Shown: in pieces, positions 27,501 to 34,959 of the stretch | Numbering within the stretch: the first letter of the stretch is position 1 | Layout of the letters: every line of letters starts with the position of its first letter | Assembly: GCA_900541065.1 (NCBI GenBank) | Contig: UQIE01000006.1 | Span: forward strand, 56,966-120,965 | Direction of reading: 5' to 3' | Source: an uncultured Collinsella sp. | Lineage (GTDB): Bacteria > Actinomycetota > Coriobacteriia > Coriobacteriales > Coriobacteriaceae | DNA length: 64,000 bases | The notes under the pieces: model-generated | Told to the model about the DNA's origin: nothing | The model's database searches: none | Seen by the model: only the letters and a program-made list of their open reading frames with translations | Translations under genes and position numbers: made by a program

Positions 27501-27992
27501 GTGCACGGTGCGCTCGACGGCGGGCACCACATTCTGCTGTTCAGCCAGTTCACGGGCATGCTCGATATCATTGGCAAGCGCCTGGCCAAGGAGGACATCG
27601 GCTTTCTTAAGCTCACGGGCGCTTCGTCCAAGGAGAGCCGCGCCAAGATGGTCGCGCAGTTCCAGGCGGGCGAGGTGCCGGTGTTTCTGATCTCGCTCAA
27701 GGCGGGCGGCGTGGGCCTCAACCTGACGGCGGCCGATGTGGTCATTCACTACGACCCGTGGTGGAACGTGGCCGCGCAGGACCAGGCGACCGACCGCGCG
27801 CACCGTATTGGCCAGCAACATACCGTGACCGTGTACAAGCTCATCGCCAAGGACACGATCGAGGAGCGCATCATGCAGATGCAGGAGTCCAAACGCGACC
27901 TGGTCAACAGCGTGCTCGGCGGCGACGGCATCTCCTCGGCGCTGTTTACCCGCGAGGATGTTCTGGCACTGCTCGGCGGTGACGGGCGTTAA
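24528..27992 (+). CDS. SWIM zinc-finger SNF2-family helicase
   Basis: A 1154-residue double-stranded DNA translocase. The N-terminal SWIM finger is CDCPAAYRYPGMCKH (CxCx...CxH), a DNA- or protein-binding module. The C-terminal half is a complete SNF2 motor: ADDMGLGKTLQ (motif I, near residue 715), VLDEAQYIK (II), LTGTPIENRLSELWS (III), SLKAGGVGLNLT (V) and QATDRAHRIGQ (VI). Bacterial SWIM-SNF2 proteins are linked to chromosome maintenance or defence, but their role is mostly unproven. ATG at 24528 follows TTGGAGGAAG. It starts 38 bases after dnaE and is likely co-transcribed. Confidence 0.88.
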   Translation: MAQGTFVQALRKEAALSGTFMKGRSLMLNGAVLSIEDSGSRFSKNVTVEGAVRGSRGDLYKTHVALDMDEHEVIDYDCDCPAAYRYPGMCKHAIATALAYLDASGTEPVEGLRTPVRTFTAQPKQPARTAPKAPAVNPNFPFPAPVPTSPSLMKALSDLSDARMDELAGMRRKLAGTVDPDAPKAVLEPSLVPYYNPLFADRFSWALELRIRCGSVSYVVKDIDGMAAAYVRGGTFSYGKKLTFLHTPEAFDEVSVRLLDLVVATVVYLSDITSSRSASYDFARSGFVAERQLPLSEHDIVYMLDLLRGRTISFEPAWSRGTTTHRSYEVAVELSPVGEDEASAKQPPLLAAKIAPAAGGSYDLRLPADMYCFVSGDVAYLVDTHRARRADAAFAQHAAPFLSRLLPCRTPVHIAAEQVGEFCRMALPVLREYTDLTAPAVLDTVAPEPSFAMAIGVDDGLVTCKITVSYGDWSADLFSLGAPGSPFEEQRPGVPPRDEIAEFRVMDTAALYFDFYEGGLAFEERDDESLFCLLTEGLSALSELGEVMLSDRLRQISVRPAPKLSVRATVKSNLLDVELGASGLSAADLAIYLDSYKRHQTFARLTSGDIIRLDEGARAAFGLAEDLGVDAVDLLDGVSLPASSTLFVDSMLARTPELEADRDAAFRRTVERLDTLGKMDFTVPVSLKATLRGYQVDGYQWLGSLEHLGLGGILADDMGLGKTLQMIAHILARVEAGDAKPTLVVCPASLVYNWTAELERFAPSLDVCAIVGAKAQRRVQIAGADEHNVVVTSYDLMRRDIDEYAEQDFARVVLDEAQYIKNPLTQVARAAKRLPAGVRFALTGTPIENRLSELWSIFDFLMPGLLGTRESFAKRFESPVEHAEGDSAARLQALVSPFVLRRVKEDVVADLPEKIEDTVMAQLTGEQRKLYLANQDRIAQQVQHREASEFKKDKLKVLAELTKLRQICCDPHLHYEDYKAGSAKLDACMELVHGALDGGHHILLFSQFTGMLDIIGKRLAKEDIGFLKLTGASSKESRAKMVAQFQAGEVPVFLISLKAGGVGLNLTAADVVIHYDPWWNVAAQDQATDRAHRIGQQHTVTVYKLIAKDTIEERIMQMQESKRDLVNSVLGGDGISSALFTREDVLALLGGDGR

Positions 27993-28141
27993 CCCGCTCG
28001 GGTGAGGCCGCCAGGGCGGATAGCCCGCGCTGTCCCATCGTCCCCGCTCGTTATGTGTTCATTTGCCATGCCGTGGATGGTTCGCCTGCCTTTGGGCATA
28101 AGAACCTCAAGAACATCGGCACATCAGCAAAGGAGAACATC

Positions 28142-28504
28142 ATGGCGAAATTCTTTAAGGACCCCGACGGCAAGCTCATTGCCGCCCTTGGCAACGACGT
28201 TGCAACCCCTGCCGGCTGCACGGAGCTGACCGCGAACACCGAGGACGCGGCGCACGAGAAGCACGTGCCGGTCGTTGAGAGCGAGCGCGACGGTCACGTG
28301 ATCCGTGCGCGCGTGGGCTCGGTCGAGCATCCTATGGTGCCCGAGCACTACATCGAGTGGATCGCCCTTGAGGCCGAGGGCCGTCTGGAGGTCCATTACC
28401 TCCAGCCCGGCATGAAGCCCGCGACGTTTTTTGCCGGCGGTTCCAAGACCGGTACCGTCTATGCCTATTGCAACCTGCACGGGCTGTGGTCCGCGACGTT
28501 CTAG
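28142..28504 (+). CDS. superoxide reductase (neelaredoxin-type desulfoferrodoxin)
   Basis: A 120-residue non-haem iron protein that reduces superoxide to hydrogen peroxide without making oxygen, typical of anaerobes. The His4Cys iron site is complete: EKH at 39-41, H63 (VEHPM), H69 (PEHYIEW), C110 and H113 (CNLHG). The Lys of EKH is the usual catalytic residue. The N-terminal rubredoxin-like Cys4 domain of desulfoferrodoxin is absent, so this is the single-iron class. ATG at 28142 follows AAAGGAG. It is a single gene between the SNF2 and NadE-like genes. Confidence 0.9.
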   Translation: MAKFFKDPDGKLIAALGNDVATPAGCTELTANTEDAAHEKHVPVVESERDGHVIRARVGSVEHPMVPEHYIEWIALEAEGRLEVHYLQPGMKPATFFAGGSKTGTVYAYCNLHGLWSATF

Positions 28505-28622
28505 GAGCGCGCCACCCGCTCGGGGTATCATAGCTAGCATATGCACATGCGAGCGCCGACTGCATCATGCGGCCGGCGCTTTTACTACGACAACGATGGT
28601 TTACGACGGAAAGGGCTGAGCC

Positions 28623-30608
28623 ATGAAGCTCGCACTTGCACAGATCGATATGCGCCTGGGTGATATTGAGGGTATCTGCGGTCGCATCGAGGACCAGGCG
28701 CGCCTGGCCCATGAGCGCGGTGCGCGCGTGTTGTGCGTGCCGGCTCCGCTCTTTATGGGAGCCCTGCCCGGCGGCCTGGTGGGCGCTGCCGACTTTGAGC
28801 ACGACATACTTGCCGGCTTGACCGGCGTCGCCGAGCGTATCCAAGAGCTCGATATGATCTGCATCGTGCCCGCGGCAGTTTCGTTTGAGGGCCAGCCCCT
28901 GCTCGACTACATGATGCTCAAGGACGGCCATGTGGTGCCGGCCCGTTCGAGCATTGCCCTGCAGCGTGGCGAGAGCAACGACGCGCGTTGGGCGCCGCCG
29001 GTGTTCGACGTGGACGGCGTGCGCATCGCGGTGATCTTTGACCTGGACCGCGAGCTCGAGATGCTGCCGACCGGTGTCGATCTCATTGCCTATTTCCAGT
29101 TCAACGCATTCGATATGACCGACCGCGAGACCGCCGCGATCGCCGCCGTGCGCAGCGGAGCCTACCGCAAGATCGCATCCAAGCGCAGCGTATGGTTTGC
29201 CTGCATGGCGCCGGTCGGTGCCTATGACGAATCGGTGTATACCGGCGGGTCGTTTGTGCTCGACGACTGCGGCCGCGTGGTGGCCCAGGCGCCGTGTTTT
29301 GAGGAGAGCCTGCTGGTTCAGGAGATTCAGCGCGGCGTGATGCTCGATGCCTTGGAGGACCACGAGCTGCCCGAGTTTCGCTCTGAGGAATGGCTGTGGC
29401 AGGCACTGGTGCTCGCTGTGCGCGATAACGCCCGCGCCCGCGGTACGTCGCGCGCCGTGGTGGCGCTCGAGGGCGACTTGCCGTCGTCCCTGCTGGCGGC
29501 GCTTGCCGTCGACGCCCTGGGTCCGCGCAATGTGGTCGGCCTGGTGCTGGGACGCAACCGCATCTTTACGCCGGCGCAGGAGGAGGCCGAGGCTGCTCGC
29601 TGTGCCGCCGTTCGCGCCATTGCCGAGCGCCTGCATATTCGCACGGTTGAGCGCGATGCGCCGGATGCCGCGCGTGTGCTCGACCGCGATGTGTCGGCGG
29701 GCGACGCCGAGCGCCTGCGCTCTCGCACGCTGGGCCTCATGTTGGAGGACACGGCGCTCGAGCTGGGCGCGATGGCTCTGAGCCCGCTTTCCAAAACTGA
29801 GTACGCGCTGGCGGCGCCCGCGCTTTGCGGTGGCTACCAGGGCGATTATGCGCCCTTTGGCGATGTGTACCTGTCGACGCTCGAGTTTGTGGCGCGCGTA
29901 CGCAACCGTACGTCTGCCGTGGTGCCGCAGGAGCTCGTGACGCTCAACGCGGTGGAGGATTGCATGGAGCGCGTACTGGCACAAGCGCTCTCGACGCTTG
30001 ACGGTCCGGTCGACATGCTCGACCGCGCGGCACAGCTGCTCGGTGGGCTCGAGCCGGGCGAGGTCGATGGCACGCTCGAGGCGCACGTGGACCGCAACCG
30101 ACCCTTCGACGACATCCCAATGGCCTCTGGCAAGCCCGAGGCTTGCTCGCTGCTGCTGATGCTCGTGCGCCAGGGAGAGGCGGCTCGCCGCCAGCTGCCG
30201 ACGGCGCCGATCGTCTCGGCCCGTTCGTTTGTCGAGCGCGCTTGGCCGTATATGCTCGCGTGGTCCGATCTTGGCCTGAGCGGTAAAGAGCGCATGACGG
30301 TCGATGCGCTGGCGCGCGCCGAGGTGAACCGTTTTGCCGACGAGGACACAAGCGAGCGCATGCGTGGCGAGATGATGGGCATATTGGGTGACCTGTTGGG
30401 TATTTCGCCCGAGCAGATGGAGGAGCTGCGCTCCGAGGATGGCCAGCGTCGCCTGCATGAGGGTATGAAGAAGTTTGAGGGCGAGGTCCAGGACGCCATC
30501 GATAAGATGATGGGCGGTCAGGGCGGACCGCAGGGCGGGCCCCAGGGCACGCCGATGCCGCAACCGCCGGTGGATCCCCGACAGTTCCCATTCTTCAGCC
30601 AAAACTAA
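28623..30608 (+). CDS. NAD synthetase-like nitrilase fusion, predicted pseudoenzyme
   Basis: A 661-residue protein laid out like glutamine-dependent NAD synthetase: a nitrilase-like glutaminase domain (about 1-250) and an NadE-like ATP-pyrophosphatase domain (about 265-500). Key residues are missing. The glutaminase nucleophile region reads VIFDLDRE with no Cys, and the usual PE glutamate is replaced (VPAPLFMG). The SGGxDSS loop reads EGDLPSS. Residual NadE-like blocks are LSPLSKTEYALA and GDYAPFGDVYLST. The C-terminus adds a helical segment and a Gly/Pro/Gln-rich tail. A scaffolding or regulatory role, or an altered reaction, is more likely than NAD synthesis. It precedes ruvC by about 140 bases. 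Confidence 0.7.
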   Translation: MKLALAQIDMRLGDIEGICGRIEDQARLAHERGARVLCVPAPLFMGALPGGLVGAADFEHDILAGLTGVAERIQELDMICIVPAAVSFEGQPLLDYMMLKDGHVVPARSSIALQRGESNDARWAPPVFDVDGVRIAVIFDLDRELEMLPTGVDLIAYFQFNAFDMTDRETAAIAAVRSGAYRKIASKRSVWFACMAPVGAYDESVYTGGSFVLDDCGRVVAQAPCFEESLLVQEIQRGVMLDALEDHELPEFRSEEWLWQALVLAVRDNARARGTSRAVVALEGDLPSSLLAALAVDALGPRNVVGLVLGRNRIFTPAQEEAEAARCAAVRAIAERLHIRTVERDAPDAARVLDRDVSAGDAERLRSRTLGLMLEDTALELGAMALSPLSKTEYALAAPALCGGYQGDYAPFGDVYLSTLEFVARVRNRTSAVVPQELVTLNAVEDCMERVLAQALSTLDGPVDMLDRAAQLLGGLEPGEVDGTLEAHVDRNRPFDDIPMASGKPEACSLLLMLVRQGEAARRQLPTAPIVSARSFVERAWPYMLAWSDLGLSGKERMTVDALARAEVNRFADEDTSERMRGEMMGILGDLLGISPEQMEELRSEDGQRRLHEGMKKFEGEVQDAIDKMMGGQGGPQGGPQGTPMPQPPVDPRQFPFFSQN

Positions 30609-30677
30609 CTATGGGACGGGATTCGCTCCCAACCCCGATACTTCAACTAAGCATCTTGGCCCCGTTGTGTTATTCTA

Positions 30678-30689
30678 GAACAGACGTTC
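30678..30689 (+). promoter_or_regulatory. LexA/DinR-type SOS box upstream of ruvCAB
   Basis: GAACAGACGTTC matches the GAAC-N4-GTTC core of the Gram-positive and actinobacterial LexA site. It lies 57 bases before the ruvC start, next to a TATTCT candidate -10 box (30671-30676), a position suited to repression. RuvAB is SOS-controlled in many bacteria. Confidence 0.65.
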
Positions 30690-30745
30690 GTGAATAGTGC
30701 GCGGGGCCTTGCCTTGCGATGTGCTTGTGGCGAGGGGAGGCTGGC

Positions 30746-31267
30746 TTGGTTATCTTGGGTATCGACCCTGGTTTGGCCCATACGGGTTGGGGGATTATCG
30801 AGGAGCGGCGCGGCGAGGTTCGCTGTCGTGCCTACGGTTGTATCGAGACCAGCGCGGGCAGTCCGCTCGCGGTGCGCCTGTCGCATATCGCCCGCGACCT
30901 CAAGGGTGTCGTGGAGCGTTATCGACCAGATACCGCTGCTATCGAGAGCATTTACTTTGGCGCCAACGTTCGCTCGGCCATCCCCACGGCGCATGCCCGC
31001 GGGGCTGCGCTCGTGGCGCTTTCGGAATGCGCGCTCGAGATTGGCGAGTATACGCCTATGCAGATTAAGCAGGCTGTGGTGGGTACCGGTGCCGCAGATA
31101 AGCGGCAGGTCGCCTACATGGTGCGCACGCTCACGCAGCTCGATCACGACCCGCATCCCGACCATGCCGCCGATGCCCTGGCCTGCGCCATCTGCCACGT
31201 TAACCTCAGCCGCACCCGTGCCCTCACCGGTGGCGAGTTCTATCAACAGAGAGGAACCGGATACTGA
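30746..31267 (+). CDS. ruvC: crossover junction endodeoxyribonuclease RuvC
   Basis: A 173-residue Holliday junction resolvase. The acidic catalytic residues are in ILGIDPGLAHTGWG (first Asp), AAIESIYFG (Glu) and DHAADALACAICH (terminal Asp). The TTG at 30746 is chosen as start because GGGGAGG lies five bases upstream and it places the protein start where other RuvC proteins begin; ATG at 30719 would add nine residues. It heads the ruvCAB operon, and its stop overlaps the ruvA start region. Confidence 0.92.
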   Translation: MVILGIDPGLAHTGWGIIEERRGEVRCRAYGCIETSAGSPLAVRLSHIARDLKGVVERYRPDTAAIESIYFGANVRSAIPTAHARGAALVALSECALEIGEYTPMQIKQAVVGTGAADKRQVAYMVRTLTQLDHDPHPDHAADALACAICHVNLSRTRALTGGEFYQQRGTGY

Positions 31268-31887
31268 TGATTTCCCAGCTCCATGGAACGCTTGTCGAGG
31301 CCACGATGAGCTCGGCCGTTGTCGATGTGTCGGGCGTGGGCTTTGAGCTCGGCATCTCGGGCAGCACTGCCGCCACGCTGCCTACACCCGGCGGCGAGGT
31401 GCGTCTCTATACCCGTATGCAGGTGCGCGAGGACGCCATGACGCTCTTTGGCTTTGCCTCCAAGGACGAGCGCACGATGTTCGATCGGCTCGTGTCCGTC
31501 TCGGGCGTCGGTCCGCGCCTGGCGCTCGCCGTGCTCTCCACCTATACCGTGGGACAGCTGTATTCCCTGGTAATGGCCGAGGATGACAAAGGCATGGCCA
31601 AGGTACCCGGCGTGGGCAAAAAGACAGCGCAGCGCCTCATCTTGGAGCTCAAGAGCACCTTTGCCAAGGACAAAGGCTTTGTGCCGGTCGACGCGATTCC
31701 CGGCCAGGTTGCGATGCCCGTGCCCGCTGCTGCTCCCTCGGCCATCGACGATGCCCGTGCGGCGCTCCTTTCCATGGGCTTTAGCCCGCAGGAGACCGAT
31801 GTTGCCCTGAGCGGGTATGATGGGCAGGATATGCGTGTCGAGGATCTGCTCGGCGCGGCGCTTAAGCGACTTGGAATGGATGCGTGA
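31267..31887 (+). CDS. ruvA: Holliday junction DNA helicase subunit RuvA
   Basis: A 206-residue junction-binding protein. It begins MISQLHGTLVE as is common, has an OB-fold N-terminus, paired helix-hairpin-helix motifs (SVSGVGPRLALAVLS and KVPGVGKKTAQRLILEL) and a C-terminal UBA-like domain that contacts RuvB (ALLSMGFSPQETDVAL). It loads the RuvB motor on four-way junctions. Start and stop overlap the neighbours, showing translational coupling. Confidence 0.94.
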   Translation: MISQLHGTLVEATMSSAVVDVSGVGFELGISGSTAATLPTPGGEVRLYTRMQVREDAMTLFGFASKDERTMFDRLVSVSGVGPRLALAVLSTYTVGQLYSLVMAEDDKGMAKVPGVGKKTAQRLILELKSTFAKDKGFVPVDAIPGQVAMPVPAAAPSAIDDARAALLSMGFSPQETDVALSGYDGQDMRVEDLLGAALKRLGMDA

Positions 31888-32954
31888 TGTGGGAAGCCGA
31901 TGATTCTCAGGACCTGTGGTCGACGCCCGGAAACTCGCCGGCGGCATCCATGGCGCATGGCGAGCGCATGGTGGGCTCGGAGCTGACGCCCGAGGACCTC
32001 GATGTCGACCGCACCCTGCGCCCTCAGCGCCTGGATGACTACTGCGGCCAGGAACACATCAAGCAGAGCCTTCGCGTGCTCATCGAGGCGGCGCAAAGCC
32101 GCGGCGAGACGCTCGACCACGTGATCTTCTCGGGCCCTCCGGGTCTGGGCAAGACCACGCTGGCTACGGTTATCGCCAACGAGCTGGGCGCTCAGATTAA
32201 GACGACGAGCGGTCCGGCCATCGCGCGCACCGGCGACCTGGCTGCCATCCTGACTAACTTGCAACCGGGCGACGTGCTGTTTATCGACGAGATCCACCGC
32301 CTCAACCGCTCGGTCGAGGAGGTCCTGTATCCTGCGATGGAGGACTTTGCCCTCGATATCGTGATCGGAAAGGGTCCGGCTGCACGCTCGATTCGCCTGG
32401 ATATCCCCAAGTTCACGCTGGTGGCGGCAACGACTCGCTCGGGCATGTTGACCGGCCCGCTACGCGACCGTTTTGGCATTTCGTATCGTCTGGATTACTA
32501 CACCGTCGAGGAACTCGCCCAGATTGTGACACGCTCGGCGACCATCCTGGGCGTGACGATTGACCATCCCAGCGCGCTCGAGATCGGCTCGCGTTCGCGC
32601 GGCACGCCGCGTCTTGCCAACCGTCTGCTCAAGCGCGTGCGCGACTATGCGCAGGTGCGCGGCAACGGTCCCATCGAGCTCGATATCTGCCGTCAGGCAC
32701 TCGAGTTCTTTGAGATCGATGAGCTCGGCTTGGACTGGATGGATATTCGCATTTTGGAGACGCTTGCCAAGACGTTCTCCGGACGTGCCGTCGGCCTGAC
32801 GACGCTTGCCAGTGCGGTGGGCGAGGACCCGGGTACGCTCGAGGATGTCTACGAGCCCTATCTGCTGCAGTGTGGGTTGATGATTCGCACGCCGCAGGGT
32901 CGCCAGGCAACCCTGCGCACATTCGAGCATTTGGGTATCGAGCCGACCCTGTAG
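31887..32954 (+). CDS. ruvB: Holliday junction branch migration ATPase RuvB
   Basis: A 355-residue AAA+ motor. It shows RPQRLDDYCGQEHIK, Walker A GPPGLGKTTLA, Walker B LFIDEIHRLNR, sensor 1 AATTRSG, the arginine finger region GPLRDRFGI and a C-terminal winged helix (EPYLLQCGLMIRTPQGR). ATG at 31887 overlaps the ruvA stop as TGATG; a GTG one codon earlier is also possible. With RuvA it drives branch migration and with RuvC resolves junctions, completing the recombination set begun by AddAB. Confidence 0.95.
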   Translation: MWEADDSQDLWSTPGNSPAASMAHGERMVGSELTPEDLDVDRTLRPQRLDDYCGQEHIKQSLRVLIEAAQSRGETLDHVIFSGPPGLGKTTLATVIANELGAQIKTTSGPAIARTGDLAAILTNLQPGDVLFIDEIHRLNRSVEEVLYPAMEDFALDIVIGKGPAARSIRLDIPKFTLVAATTRSGMLTGPLRDRFGISYRLDYYTVEELAQIVTRSATILGVTIDHPSALEIGSRSRGTPRLANRLLKRVRDYAQVRGNGPIELDICRQALEFFEIDELGLDWMDIRILETLAKTFSGRAVGLTTLASAVGEDPGTLEDVYEPYLLQCGLMIRTPQGRQATLRTFEHLGIEPTL

Positions 32955-33032
32955 GAATGGGCTTGTTTTAGCGCATCTGTAGGCTATCGCTGGGCATCGG
33001 GTAAACATATCGCCGTTCGTCGGTTACGGGCG

Positions 33033-33062
33033 TTTTACTATTGCGCGCGCGTGCTATGCTGG
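33033..33062 (+). promoter_or_regulatory. probable promoter of fhs
   Basis: TGCTATGCT at about 33052-33060 is an extended -10 element (TGnTATnnT) with TTTACT about 15 bases upstream. It lies roughly 40 bases before the fhs ATG, which is preceded by GAAAGGA. Confidence 0.45.
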
Positions 33063-33100
33063 ATTGGTCTTTTTCTCATCCGGTAACGAAAGGACCGCCC

Positions 33101-34768
33101 ATGCCTACTGACATCGAAATCGCACGTTCTGTTACGCCGCTGCCTATTACCGAGGTGGCCAAGAACGCCGGCGTCGACGTTAAGCATCTGATTCCGTACG
33201 GCTTTGACAAGGCAAAGGTCGACTATTCCCTGCTCAACGAGCCAACTGATCACCAGGCCAAGCTTGTCCTCGTGACCGCTATCAATCCCACGCCCGCAGG
33301 CGAGGGTAAGACCACTACGACCATCGGCCTGGCCGACGGCCTGCGCCGTCGCGGCGTCAAGAGCGCCGTGGCCCTGCGCGAGCCTTCGCTCGGTCCCGTG
33401 TTTGGCGTGAAGGGCGGTGCCGCCGGTGGCGGTTGGGCTCAGGTCATCCCCATGGAGGACATCAACCTGCACTTTACCGGCGACTTCCATGCCATCGGTG
33501 CCGCCAACAATCTGCTGGCAGCCATGCTCGACAACCATATTCAGCAGGGCAACCAGCTCGGCATCGACGTTAAGCGCATCACCTGGAAGCGCGTTGTCGA
33601 CATGAACGACCGTCAGCTGCGCCATGTTATCGACGGCATTGGCGGCAAGGCCCAGGGAGTACCGCGCGAGGATGGCTTCGACATCACCGTTGCCTCCGAG
33701 GTCATGGCAATCCTGTGCCTGTCCACGAGCATCAATGACCTCAAGGAGCGCCTGGGCGAGATCGTCGTCGGCTACAGCTATGCCGGCGAGCCCGTCCGCG
33801 CCCGTGACCTTAAGGCTCAGGGTGCCATGGCGGCCCTGCTCAAGGACGCGCTCAAGCCCAATCTGGTGCAGACGCTCGAGGGTACGCCTGCGTTTGTCCA
33901 CGGCGGTCCCTTCGCCAATATTGCCCATGGCTGCAACTCCATCATGGCCACCCGCATGGCCATGCGCTTTGGCGACGTCGCGATTACCGAGGCTGGTTTC
34001 GGTGCCGACCTGGGTGCCGAGAAGTTCCTCGACATCAAGTGCCGCATGACTGGCATTCGTCCCAGCGCCGTCGTGGTCGTCGCAACCGCCCGCGCGCTCA
34101 AGTACAACGGCGGTGTTGCCAAGGCCGACCTCAACGAGGAGAACCTCGAGGCCCTCAAGGTCGGCATGCCCAACCTGCTGCGCCACGTCGACAACATTCA
34201 GAATGTCTACGGTCTGCCCTGCGTGGTCGCCATTAACCGCTTCCCGACGGACACCGAGGCCGAACTCGAGCTCATCGAGTCCGAGTGCCAGAAGCTCGGT
34301 GTCAACGTTAAGCTGTCCGAGGTCTGGGCCAAGGGAGGCGAGGGCGCGCTCGACCTGGCCGATGAGGTCATGCGCTTGATTGAGCAGCCGAGTGAGCTCC
34401 AGTTTGCCTACGAGGACGGTGCCGATGTTGCCGATGCCCTTGAGGCCGTTGCCACTAAGGTTTACCGCGCCGACGGCGTCGACTTTACGCCGGCTGCCAA
34501 GCGTCAGCTCGCCGAGCTGCGCGAGAACGGCTTTGGCAACCTGCCGGTGTGCGTGGCCAAGACGCAGTACAGCTTTAGCGACAACGCCAAGGCGCTGGGC
34601 GCTCCCGAGGGCTTCCGCATCACCGTGCGCGAGCTCAAGGTTTCCGCCGGTGCCCACTTTGTGGTCGCGCTGACCGGCAGCGTTCTGACCATGCCTGGCC
34701 TGCCCAAGGTTCCCGCGGCCGAGAACATCGACGTCGACAACGACGGCAACATCACCGGCCTGTTCTAA
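33101..34768 (+). CDS. fhs: formate-tetrahydrofolate ligase
   Basis: A 555-residue enzyme that makes 10-formyl-THF from formate, THF and ATP. The P-loop is PTPAGEGKTTTTIG; REPSLGPVFGVKGGAAGGG, EDINLHFTGD and the FADLGAEKF-like block (GFGADLGAEKFLDIKCR) are diagnostic. Length matches the family. ATG at 33101 follows GAAAGGA, and codons are biased as in highly expressed genes. fchA-like and folD genes some 28 kb downstream would carry the one-carbon unit on to methylene-THF. Confidence 0.96.
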   Translation: MPTDIEIARSVTPLPITEVAKNAGVDVKHLIPYGFDKAKVDYSLLNEPTDHQAKLVLVTAINPTPAGEGKTTTTIGLADGLRRRGVKSAVALREPSLGPVFGVKGGAAGGGWAQVIPMEDINLHFTGDFHAIGAANNLLAAMLDNHIQQGNQLGIDVKRITWKRVVDMNDRQLRHVIDGIGGKAQGVPREDGFDITVASEVMAILCLSTSINDLKERLGEIVVGYSYAGEPVRARDLKAQGAMAALLKDALKPNLVQTLEGTPAFVHGGPFANIAHGCNSIMATRMAMRFGDVAITEAGFGADLGAEKFLDIKCRMTGIRPSAVVVVATARALKYNGGVAKADLNEENLEALKVGMPNLLRHVDNIQNVYGLPCVVAINRFPTDTEAELELIESECQKLGVNVKLSEVWAKGGEGALDLADEVMRLIEQPSELQFAYEDGADVADALEAVATKVYRADGVDFTPAAKRQLAELRENGFGNLPVCVAKTQYSFSDNAKALGAPEGFRITVRELKVSAGAHFVVALTGSVLTMPGLPKVPAAENIDVDNDGNITGLF

Positions 34769-34793
34769 GCCTGCTACTCATAGCCGCTTGTCC

Positions 34794-34831
34794 GCCCCGC
34801 CGCGCCAACCAAGGCCCGGCGGGGCTTTTTC
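34794..34831 (+). terminator. intrinsic terminator after fhs
   Basis: GCCCCGCC pairs with GGCGGGGC and a run of five T follows. Confidence 0.8.
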
Positions 34832-34863
34832 CTTCGTCCCCAAGGGATCATTTTTTGCGGCGG

Positions 34864-34878
34864 CAATGTTGCGCAACA
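34864..34878 (+). promoter_or_regulatory. shared 12-bp palindrome upstream of a zinc-ribbon membrane protein (copy 1)
   Basis: The 15-mer CAATGTTGCGCAACA contains the perfect palindrome TGTTGCGCAACA. It sits about 80-95 bases before the start at 34960. The identical 15-mer occurs at 59338-59352, upstream of a paralogous gene, so a common regulator site is suggested. Confidence 0.5.
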
Positions 34879-34959
34879 AGAATGGGGATTTCTCTCGTAC
34901 GGTGTAGTTGGAAGAACTGCGCGGGCGCATTGCGGCTGCGGCGAGAGACGGGAGATGCG

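Noticed and set aside
28332..30602. 756-codon frame antisense to the NadE-like gene
   Set aside because: Low-complexity His/Arg-rich translation with no motif and no ribosome site; shadow of the real gene.
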